Source of the DNA: Paenibacillus sp. 19GGS1-52
GTDB taxonomy: Bacteria > Bacillota > Bacilli > Paenibacillales > Paenibacillaceae
DNA length: 64,000 nucleotides
NCBI RefSeq assembly: GCF_022369515.1
Contig: NZ_CP059724.1
Location: 4,650,001 to 4,714,000, forward strand
Direction: 5' to 3'
The position numbers and the translations under genes were made by a program. Under the pieces are notes generated by a model, which did not search any database, was not told the DNA's origin, and saw only the letters and a program-made list of their open reading frames with translations. Below, piece after piece: positions 57,667 to 64,000 of the stretch (the first letter of the stretch is position 1; each line of letters starts with the position of its first letter).

Positions 57667-57987
57667 ATGAAATTTCAATGGTCACTTATTGCGGGTCTAA
57701 TCTTCGCACTGCTTATAGCTCTGTTTGCAGTCATCAACGTAGATCCAGTTGAGGTCAACTTCGGCTTTGATGTTGCTAGTATTCCGCTTATACTCATCAT
57801 TGTTGGCTGTGCCTTAATCGGCGGGGTCATTGTCGGTTCTTTTGGCATTCTTCGCCAGTACAAGCTGCAGAAGCAAATTAAGGTCTTAACTGCTGAGCTT
57901 GCGAAACTCCAAGATGCAAACAACTCACTGGAATCCCTTAACATTAACAATGAAGCCCCACCTGCTAATAGCACACCTCAGCTTTAA
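57667..57987 (+). CDS. LapA-domain (DUF1049) membrane protein
   Basis: 106 residues, ATG 57667 with TTGAGGAGGAAAATTCG upstream. Two membrane helices (WSLIAGLIFALLIALFAVINVDPVEVNFGF and IPLILIIVGCALIGGVIVGSFGI) followed by a short coiled coil (LQKQIKVLTAELAKLQDANNSLESL) is the LapA/YrvD layout. In enterobacteria LapA helps lipopolysaccharide assembly; the role in Firmicutes is unknown. Repeat R4 begins five bases after the stop. Confidence 0.85.
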   Translation: MKFQWSLIAGLIFALLIALFAVINVDPVEVNFGFDVASIPLILIIVGCALIGGVIVGSFGILRQYKLQKQIKVLTAELAKLQDANNSLESLNINNEAPPANSTPQL

Positions 57988-57992
57988 GGAAT

Positions 57993-58095
57993 CAAGAACA
58001 AACGGCTTTGCCGTCCTCTGAAAGAGGCGACATCCATTTCTTCGAGAAAGAGAAGGATAATTTATCGTGAGAAACCTATAAATTCTTATCTATTG
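57993..58095 (+). repeat. ~100-bp structured interspersed repeat, copy R4
   Basis: Reads CAAGAACAAACGGCTTTGCCGTCC...CATCCATTTCTTCGAGAAAGAGAAGGATAATTTATCG...TATAAATTCTTATCTATTG. It is the most diverged copy; the first hairpin is weaker (AAACGG/CCATTT) but the inner CCTCTGAAAGAGG helix is kept. It lies between the LapA-like and M42 genes, same orientation. Confidence 0.8.
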
Positions 58096-58118
58096 AAATA
58101 CCTCAGGAGGACTAACAC

Positions 58119-59162
58119 ATGCTAAGTATTCAACCCAATGAAGATTACATTCTTACCATTCTCAAAAAATTGCTCGACACCCCTAGTCCTAGCGGGTTTA
58201 CTGCTCAGGTAATGCGTCTTGTAGCCGAGGAAGCAGCTGCGCTGAACATACCCCTTAGCTGGAATGAAAAAGGTGGGGTAATATTATCAGTCGCAGGACT
58301 TGATCCAACGCGTACTATCGGAATTAGTGCACATGTTGACACCCTTGGCGCTATGGTTCGTTCGATCAAATCAAACGGCACTTTGCGGCTAACTTCCGTC
58401 GGCGGATTTACGATGCACAGTATTGAGAATGAATACTGCATTATCCATACCCGCAGCGGCAAGACCTATACAGGTACGATTCTGACCAGCCACCCTTCCG
58501 TTCATGTCTATCCCGATGCACGCGATTTCAAGCGTCAAGAGGAGAATATGGAAGTGCGTATTGATGAGCTGGTGTCTTCCAAAGAAGATGTGCTTAAGCT
58601 CGGTATTTCCGTTGGTGATTTCATTTCCTTCGATGCCCGTGCGGTTATTACGTCAAGTGGCTATATTAAATCGCGTCACCTGGATGATAAAGCTAGTGTT
58701 GCGGCACTACTTGGCCTGCTGGAAAGTATGAAGCGCGAGGGCTGGAAACCTCTGCATAACCTCTCACTGCTTATCTCCAATTATGAAGAGGTAGGACACG
58801 GAACAGCCTGGATTCCTGCAGATATAAATGAAATGATCGCGGTAGATATGGGTGCAATGGGCGATGACCTAAGCTGTAAGGAAACGGATGTCTCGATCTG
58901 CGCCAAAGACTCTTCGGGCCCATATGATTATGTTATGACAGGTCGTTTGGTTGAATTGGCAAATGCGCTGGCGATTCCTTACGCTGTGGACATTTACCCT
59001 ATGTACGGTTCCGATGCTTCTGCCGCGCTTAGAGGTGGCAACAATATTCGTGCTGCCTTAATCGGTCCAGGGGTTCATGCCTCACATTCCATGGAGCGGA
59101 CGCATAAGCAAGCGGTAATAAATACTGCCAAGCTGCTTGCCGCTTATGTCGGCGAGCACTGA
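58119..59162 (+). CDS. M42 family metallopeptidase
   Basis: 347 residues, ATG 58119 after CCTCAGGAGGACTAACAC. Dinuclear aminopeptidase (YsdC/FrvX/glutamyl aminopeptidase type). Metal ligands are readable: GISAHVDTLG (His), IKSRHLDDKASVA (Asp), LLISNYEEVGHGT (catalytic Glu-Glu), VAVDMGAMG (Asp) and GPGVHASHSMERTH (His). A PDZ-like insert lies at ~70-160 as usual for the family. The end overlaps the next gene by 17 bases, so they are probably translationally coupled. Confidence 0.92.
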   Translation: MLSIQPNEDYILTILKKLLDTPSPSGFTAQVMRLVAEEAAALNIPLSWNEKGGVILSVAGLDPTRTIGISAHVDTLGAMVRSIKSNGTLRLTSVGGFTMHSIENEYCIIHTRSGKTYTGTILTSHPSVHVYPDARDFKRQEENMEVRIDELVSSKEDVLKLGISVGDFISFDARAVITSSGYIKSRHLDDKASVAALLGLLESMKREGWKPLHNLSLLISNYEEVGHGTAWIPADINEMIAVDMGAMGDDLSCKETDVSICAKDSSGPYDYVMTGRLVELANALAIPYAVDIYPMYGSDASAALRGGNNIRAALIGPGVHASHSMERTHKQAVINTAKLLAAYVGEH

Positions 59163-59979
59163 TACCAGCAGCCCCAATTCCAAGCTGCGGCAGCTTTGGG
59201 AACGTAAGTACTGGCTGATCATTTCAGCCTTGCTGCTGGCGATTATTCTGATCGTGGGATCTATTTTACTGTTGACGCCTAAGCCACAGAAGGAGGTCTT
59301 TGACGGCCTCCCTCATTCCTATTCTTATACGGATGTCAGAACTCCGCAAAAGGTACAGCTGCATATGATGTCTATTAACCCTGAAGACATTGTTCTGCAG
59401 ACGGCAGGCACACCACTGCGCCAAGTTGCGGCCTACGGCATCAATGGTGGATTTTTTTATGGTAAGGATCTCTTATCCATTGCTCTTATGAACGACAAAC
59501 CGGTGAACGGAGTCAAGAAAGCCTATGGTTCCGGCTGGTTTAACGCCAAGTATGCGCGGGGAACGCTTGTCTGGGATGCCACTAGCCGCAAATTTTCAGT
59601 GCAGGTGGTCTCATCCGGAGATGAACTAATCGTAGCTGACCGTAACCATTACTTCGCTCAAGGCGGCATCAGTATGAACCTAGAGTACGAGGAGCTATGG
59701 GAAGCTGCAGCTACCGTAGAGCACCTGCCTTATGCCGATGAGAGACGGATGCGTTCAGGCATGGTGTATGATAATACTGGCAAGCTGTGGTTAATTGTCA
59801 CGCCAACTCTCACTACGGCCGCAGAATTCCGTACAGCCGTGCTGCAGACTGTTCCCGGCGTTGGTCGTGAGGGCATCTTCCTCGATGGGGATGGCTCCTC
59901 GCAGATGAATGCCGCGGAAGTCGTACTGACCGGCGATCAGCGTTCGGTAGTGCAGATGATTGCGGTGGCTATCCACTAA
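59146..59979 (+). CDS. Phosphodiester glycosidase (NAGPA-like) family protein
   Basis: 277 residues from ATG 59146 inside the end of the M42 gene; no ribosome binding site of its own is visible, so reinitiation is likely. One N-terminal membrane anchor (YWLIISALLLAIILIVGSILLL) places the rest outside. The C-terminal domain has YGINGGFFYGKDLL and the closing EGIFLDGDGSSQMN, the motifs of the NAGPA/phosphodiester-glycosidase fold. In Firmicutes such proteins are often linked to wall or exopolysaccharide turnover. Substrate unknown. Confidence 0.8.
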   Translation: MSASTDTSSPNSKLRQLWERKYWLIISALLLAIILIVGSILLLTPKPQKEVFDGLPHSYSYTDVRTPQKVQLHMMSINPEDIVLQTAGTPLRQVAAYGINGGFFYGKDLLSIALMNDKPVNGVKKAYGSGWFNAKYARGTLVWDATSRKFSVQVVSSGDELIVADRNHYFAQGGISMNLEYEELWEAAATVEHLPYADERRMRSGMVYDNTGKLWLIVTPTLTTAAEFRTAVLQTVPGVGREGIFLDGDGSSQMNAAEVVLTGDQRSVVQMIAVAIH

Positions 59980-59987
59980 CAATAACG

Positions 59988-60031
59988 AAAACAAGCTGAC
60001 ACCCGATAAACTGGTGTCAGCTTGTTTTTTA
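59988..60031. terminator. Bidirectional terminator
   Basis: AAAACAAGCTGACACC pairs with GGTGTCAGCTTGTTTT over 16 bp, between convergent stops at 59979 and 60052. Confidence 0.9.
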
Positions 60032-60051
60032 TAAAGTCTAATCATCAAAGT

Positions 60052-61989
60052 TTAAGCCTTACCAGCGATTCTCTCCGCCAGTTCGCTTAGATACGTCCAG
60101 CGTTCCATAAGGCGCTCCAGCTCTGCTTCTGCTTGCTGCTGCTGCTCTGTAAGCTCCTGTAGCTTAGAAGAGTCGGCAAAGGCTGCTTCCATCTTGGAGT
60201 TAATCTCAACGATACGTGCCTCAGTCAGTTCGATCTCTTTATCGATACCCTCATATTCCCGCTGTTCTTTGAACGTGAATTTGGGTTTCTCCGTACTTGA
60301 CTGAGCAGTTACTACATCAGCTATAGGTTCAACAGGTGCGCTAGGGATAGAGCTTATTTCTCTTTTGTTAGAGGTTGAATTGCGGACTTGTACATTCTTG
60401 GCTAACCATTCCTCATATTCGGTGTAATCACCCACATGAAGCCGGATTTCCCCGTCTTCAAAGGCAATGAGTTTATCCATAGTACGGTCTAGGAAATAGC
60501 GATCATGGGAGACAGTAAAGACGACACCAGGAAATTCATCTAGATAATCTTCCAGTACAGCCAAAGTACCAATATCCAGATCATTTGTCGGTTCATCCAG
60601 CAGCAACACATTGGGCGCGCCCATCAGCACACGCAGCAGGTAAAGACGTCTTTTCTCGCCACCAGACAACTTGGAAATCGGTGTCCACTGAACTGCTGGA
60701 GGGAACAAGAAACGTTCCATCATTTGGCCTGCCGTTATCAAACTGCCATCAGATGTCTTAATGACTTCTGCTTCTTCCTTCACGTATTCAATCGCACGCA
60801 GACTTTCATCCATATCCTGATGCTCTTGCGTGAAATATCCCAGCTTCACTGTAGTCCCAAGCTGAACCTCACCACTGTCAGGTTCAATTTTACCGGCAAT
60901 CATGTTAAGCAGCGTAGATTTGCCACTACCATTCGGTCCAATAATACCTACCCGATCTTGCGGTACTGCAATATAGGTTAGATCTTTAATAAGCTGACGA
61001 CCATCGAGCGCCTTGGACAGACCAAGAATTTCAATGATTTTGCGACCCAAGCGTGTCGAACCCACAGAAATATCTAGGGCACCAGCGGAAGCATTCCCCT
61101 GGACGTCCTTCAACTTCTCATAGCGATCAATTCTGGCCTTTTGCTTCGTTGAACGGGCTTTAGGTCCGCGACGAATCCACGCCAGCTCACTACGTAACAG
61201 CATCTTACGCTTCTGTTCGGCTGAGGCTTCGCGTTCCTCACGATCGGCCTTTAACTCGAGAAAACGCGAATAGTTCGCTTCATAACGGAACAAGCGACCT
61301 CCATCCAATTCCAGCATTACTCCAGCGACACGATCCAAGAAGTAACGATCATGCGTGACCATTAATAAGGCGCCGCGGCGTCTTTTTAGATATTGCTCCA
61401 GCCAAGACACGGATTCCGTATCAATATGGTTAGTAGGCTCATCCAGGATAAGCAGTTCTGAGGGTGTAATCAGTGCTGCCGCTAGTGCCACACGCTTGCG
61501 CTGACCCCCGGAGAGAGAATCCATTAGAGCATCGAATTGGGTAATGCCGAGCTTCGTAAGTACACTCTTGGCTTCACTTTCCAAATGCCAAATATCCGCC
61601 GAACCGATATCATTTCCAATCTGTACCAGCTTGTCTTCCAGCTTTGAATTACCCGGATCACTTTCCAAAAGAGCTATTGTCTCCATATAGTTACGCATCA
61701 TTACCAGTTCCGGCACATCTCCTGCAAAAACTTGCTGCAGTACTGTATTCGCTGGATCATACGGCGGATTCTGCGCCAGTGTCTGCACTCTTATACTATT
61801 TCCAATTGATACTTTGCCTGCATCTGGTGTTTCCAACCCGGCAATAATACGCAAAAAGGTTGATTTTCCCGTACCATTCACACCGATAATGCCGATCTTG
61901 TCCTGGTCTTCCATACCAAATGAAGCTTCACGGAACAGTACTTTTTCTCCATAGGTTTTGGAAAGATTCTCCACAGTCATAATGTTCAT
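60052..61989 (-). CDS. ABC-F family ATPase, Uup-like
   Basis: 645 residues with two ABC cassettes and no membrane part. Walker A GIIGVNGTGKST (~35) and GIIGPNGSGKST (~350), signatures LSGGQRKRV and LSGGEKRRLYLL, Walker B LLILDEPTNHID and VLLLDEPTNDLD. Between them is the ABC-F linker, with KQKARIDRYEKL; the C-terminus (550-640) is a charged coiled coil (ELTEARIVEINSKMEAAF...QQQQAEAELERLMERW), as in Uup. ABC-F proteins act on the ribosome; Uup affects translation and transposon excision. Its ATG overlaps the tetR-like stop by four bases. Confidence 0.92.
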   Translation of the reverse strand: MNIMTVENLSKTYGEKVLFREASFGMEDQDKIGIIGVNGTGKSTFLRIIAGLETPDAGKVSIGNSIRVQTLAQNPPYDPANTVLQQVFAGDVPELVMMRNYMETIALLESDPGNSKLEDKLVQIGNDIGSADIWHLESEAKSVLTKLGITQFDALMDSLSGGQRKRVALAAALITPSELLILDEPTNHIDTESVSWLEQYLKRRRGALLMVTHDRYFLDRVAGVMLELDGGRLFRYEANYSRFLELKADREEREASAEQKRKMLLRSELAWIRRGPKARSTKQKARIDRYEKLKDVQGNASAGALDISVGSTRLGRKIIEILGLSKALDGRQLIKDLTYIAVPQDRVGIIGPNGSGKSTLLNMIAGKIEPDSGEVQLGTTVKLGYFTQEHQDMDESLRAIEYVKEEAEVIKTSDGSLITAGQMMERFLFPPAVQWTPISKLSGGEKRRLYLLRVLMGAPNVLLLDEPTNDLDIGTLAVLEDYLDEFPGVVFTVSHDRYFLDRTMDKLIAFEDGEIRLHVGDYTEYEEWLAKNVQVRNSTSNKREISSIPSAPVEPIADVVTAQSSTEKPKFTFKEQREYEGIDKEIELTEARIVEINSKMEAAFADSSKLQELTEQQQQAEAELERLMERWTYLSELAERIAGKA

Positions 61990-62609
61990 TCTATATCCTC
62001 GTTTGCTATATTATTTTCTTTATCATCCTCTGCAGGATGCAGGTTATTCATGGCTCCGTTAATAAAGAGGTTAGCGGCGAACTTGGCCCGCTTAAACGCA
62101 TCCACCTCGGTAAAGGAGGGGTCGAACAAAATATCCATTTTGAGACGATCCAGCATGCCAATGTAAGACTGTGCCATCAATTCAGGCTCGGATGCCCGGC
62201 CCTCCAGCAGCACTTTTACAACCGCCTGCATGTATTGTTCCATAAAAAGCGCCATATACGCTACTAGCTCCGGGTTATTGTTAGGAGCAAGGAAAAAAAG
62301 CTTTGTATGCTGCTTGCGCTCATAATAATAGAATATATGATGCTTGGCGATCACCGACAGCTTATCTGTAAAAGTAGTGTGATCCTGAAGCTTATTCTCC
62401 AACTGTTGCAGATATCCCTCACAATCACGGCGCGTTACCGCCATAAACAGATCTTCTTTGCTTTTGAAATATAAGTACACGGTGCCCTTGGCAATCCCAG
62501 CCTGCTCCGCCACATCCGACATCTTCGTTTCGTAAAAACCACTTGAACCGAAAAGCGTATGGGCAGCATCCAGAATTGCCGTGTGTTTGTCATTGGATAC
62601 GTTGCTCAT
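61986..62609 (-). CDS. TetR/AcrR family transcriptional regulator
   Basis: 207 residues from ATG 62609, GGGGGTGAACCG upstream; the start of the frame further up overlaps the DUF92 gene. The N-terminal helix-turn-helix ILDAAHTLFGSSGFYETKMSDVAEQAGIAKGTVYLYFKSKEDLF is textbook TetR. The ligand domain (helical, aromatic) has no recognisable substrate signature. It overlaps uup (ATGA) and therefore likely controls that gene, and perhaps the DUF92 gene upstream, as an autoregulated operon. Confidence 0.92.
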   Translation of the reverse strand: MSNVSNDKHTAILDAAHTLFGSSGFYETKMSDVAEQAGIAKGTVYLYFKSKEDLFMAVTRRDCEGYLQQLENKLQDHTTFTDKLSVIAKHHIFYYYERKQHTKLFFLAPNNNPELVAYMALFMEQYMQAVVKVLLEGRASEPELMAQSYIGMLDRLKMDILFDPSFTEVDAFKRAKFAANLFINGAMNNLHPAEDDKENNIANEDIE

Positions 62610-62613
62610 CGGT

Positions 62614-63420
62614 TCACCCCCAAAGTGCGCCAAGCAGCAAAGCAATGGCAGCACCAATAATTGAACTGATTGTATTGACCGCATCATTGCTCATCCAGCG
62701 CCAGCCCCGGGCGTGCACAGTAGGAGCACCGCAATGCGATTCACCTTCAACGATACGGCCGCATACGGTACAGCGGTTCATCCGCTGCACAGTTGCACCA
62801 AGGACGGAGTCGGCAAAAGCACCCGCCAGACCTCCAAACAGCCCTGCCAGCGTAAGCAGCCAGAAAGAATGGCCCGGCATGCTAGACGCTGCCCGAAGCA
62901 CCCAGGAAGCGGCACCTATGAGGACTCCACCGCAGGCAGCGGCAAGAGTACCCAACAACGAAACGGCACCAGATGCACCTGCCTGAAGAACTTTTCCTGT
63001 CAGGACTGAACGTGGTGGCTTCTTGCTAAGCGTGCCAATTTCCGTGGCCCATGTATCCGAGGTCACGGTAGCCATTACACCAATGAACAGAAATCCCCAC
63101 ATCTCCATAGGGAAAATGGCATTCAGCAGAACCAGCAGCATGCCGATCCCCCCGTTTGCGAAGACCTGTCCGGCATCACGCCGACCCGTTTTGGCGTATG
63201 TTAACTCCAGCTCGGCTTTATTATCGTGGCGAAGCTTGGACAGCAGACTTGAAGAAATGAAGAACACCAGCAAGATACCAAACCAAAAAGCATTCCCTGC
63301 ACCGAAATAAATAGTACCCATCATTACTGCAGCAAGCATACCGGAGAGGCTTAGCGATTGTCTCCAATAAGCCACTCCGGCAACAAACAGGGCGCCACAG
63401 GCGCCGATGAACCACAACAT
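62614..63420 (-). CDS. DUF92 family membrane protein
   Basis: 268 residues from ATG 63420. Six or more membrane helices with the DUF92 core: TYAKTGRRDAGQVFANGGIGMLLVLLNAIFPM, VMATVTSDTWATEIG and GGLAGAFADSVLGATVQRMNRCTVCG. The family includes plant VTE6 (phytyl-phosphate kinase) and TMEM19; CTVCGRIVEGESHCG contains a C-x2-C pair that might bind a metal. The bacterial role is not established. The stop lies four bases before the tetR-like start, so it probably heads the tetR-uup operon. Confidence 0.85.
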   Translation of the reverse strand: MLWFIGACGALFVAGVAYWRQSLSLSGMLAAVMMGTIYFGAGNAFWFGILLVFFISSSLLSKLRHDNKAELELTYAKTGRRDAGQVFANGGIGMLLVLLNAIFPMEMWGFLFIGVMATVTSDTWATEIGTLSKKPPRSVLTGKVLQAGASGAVSLLGTLAAACGGVLIGAASWVLRAASSMPGHSFWLLTLAGLFGGLAGAFADSVLGATVQRMNRCTVCGRIVEGESHCGAPTVHARGWRWMSNDAVNTISSIIGAAIALLLGALWG

Positions 63421-63452
63421 ATATTCAACTCCTGCTAACTAAAGTACCGTCA

Positions 63453-64000
63453 TTATCCGATCAGGCAGGTGCCCATCAGCTTGTCGCCCCAGTACAGCTC
63501 GAACGAATCACCAGTTACGGTGGGTCCGACACCTGCGGGAGTCCCTGTAAATATAATATCATCTTTGCCAAGTCCGTAGCGTGCCGCTATAAAATCAACA
63601 ATCTTCTGGAGTGAAAAAATCATACTCTTCACATTTCCACGCTGTACTTCCACACCATTCTTCAATACCGTAAAATCTGTTCCTTCCAGCTCTTCCTTGT
63701 CAGGAAAAGCTATGTAAGGAGTCAACGGAGCTGCGTTCTTAAAGCCTTTGGCGGCGGTCCAGGGAAGCCCTTTACGCTGCAGATCATTATGCACATCCCG
63801 CAGCGTAAAATCCAGCCCAAGTGCCATCACATCTACTAGTTCTTCGACTGTCATCCCCGGAACGTAATCGCGTGCAATACGCAGTACAAGCTCACCTTCA
63901 TAATGAACCTGTCCAGCATCTTTTGGAAGCTCAATAATCGCTTTATCGAGGGAAATAGCCGCATGAGAAGGTTTCATAAAGATCAGCGGTTCCGTCGGCA
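63453..64000 (-). CDS. Fumarylacetoacetate hydrolase family protein, 5' end outside the window
   Basis: The frame runs off the right edge; bases 64000-63978 continue in frame (PTEPLIF before MKPSHA), so the ATG at 63977 is internal. About 182 codons are present. FAH-fold signature: EPLIFMKPSHAAI, QVHYEGELVLRIARDYV (metal-binding Glu), DVMALGLDFTLRDVHNDLQRKGLPWTAAKGFKN and IIFTGTPAGVGPTVTGDSFELYWGD. Enzymes of this group hydrolyse or decarboxylate beta-diketone acids such as acylpyruvates or homoprotocatechuate products. The missing N-terminus prevents a finer call. Confidence 0.85.
   Translation of the reverse strand, partial: PTEPLIFMKPSHAAISLDKAIIELPKDAGQVHYEGELVLRIARDYVPGMTVEELVDVMALGLDFTLRDVHNDLQRKGLPWTAAKGFKNAAPLTPYIAFPDKEELEGTDFTVLKNGVEVQRGNVKSMIFSLQKIVDFIAARYGLGKDDIIFTGTPAGVGPTVTGDSFELYWGDKLMGTCLIG

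Overview
The window reads as chromosomal DNA of a Paenibacillus-type spore-forming Firmicute. Supporting points: Bacillus-type genes (yqhG, yqzE, a CwlD-like germination amidase, YkvI, yhaO/yhaN, DUF309 beside a RelQ-type synthetase, ytpB, YugP, YitT, YesL, YebC, a small YjcZ-like peptide), strong AAGGAGG-type ribosome binding sites, frequent TTG/GTG starts, and rho-independent terminators at most operon ends. Most of it is ordinary housekeeping backbone. No prophage, CRISPR array or rRNA operon is visible.

Layout. 1-6.3 kb: end of yqhG, a secreted protein, yqzE, a cortex-type amidase converging on a divergent polysaccharide deacetylase, glycerol dehydrogenase and an aldo/keto reductase. 6.4-10.8 kb: the accessory part. 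It holds a DUF7002-like gene, then a gene joining a PD-(D/E)XK-like nuclease domain to a winged helix, bracketed by two ~180-bp direct repeats, then a complete class C group II intron sitting directly behind the terminator of a tRNA-Leu(CAG) gene. 10.9-20 kb: small hypotheticals, xpt, a YkvI transporter, the YhaO-YhaN (SbcD/SbcC-like) pair and a glycosyltransferase. 20-31.5 kb: two RsmF-like rRNA methyltransferases, an RsuA-type pseudouridine synthase, a HAD phosphatase, DUF309 with the (p)ppGpp synthetase, pyrD, an L,D-transpeptidase, ferredoxin and dinB. 31.5-43.5 kb: citramalate synthase, a ResA-like thioredoxin, a JAMM protease, an exonuclease/DUF294 pair, an ammonium transporter under a perfect GlnR/TnrA-type box, MerR, YugP, LysR, rhomboid, thiol peroxidase, DUF1499, a probable 6S RNA and a YesL protein. 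43.7-64 kb: a CshA-like helicase, YitT, a DUF4015 glycosidase-like protein, a MATE pump, pfkA, ytpB, an MFS carrier, YebC, a cold-shock protein, pepF, LapA-like, an M42 peptidase, a phosphodiester glycosidase-like protein, ABC-F/Uup with TetR and DUF92 genes, and a truncated FAH-family gene.

Two repeat systems stand out. The first is the ~180-bp element (two copies) with four copies of a GCGGAC...TCC core, two in each orientation, flanking the nuclease/winged-helix gene. The second is a ~100-bp element present four times (25.1, 29.5, 43.6 and 58.0 kb), whose first half folds into a hairpin kept by different bases in different copies. Regulatory signals read from sequence include a GlnR box in the amt leader, a 28-bp (14+14) palindrome upstream of the aldo/keto reductase, a hairpin that buries the Shine-Dalgarno of the deacetylase gene, and a palindrome over the tpx -35 region. 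All functional calls rest on motif recognition by eye; no database search was run.
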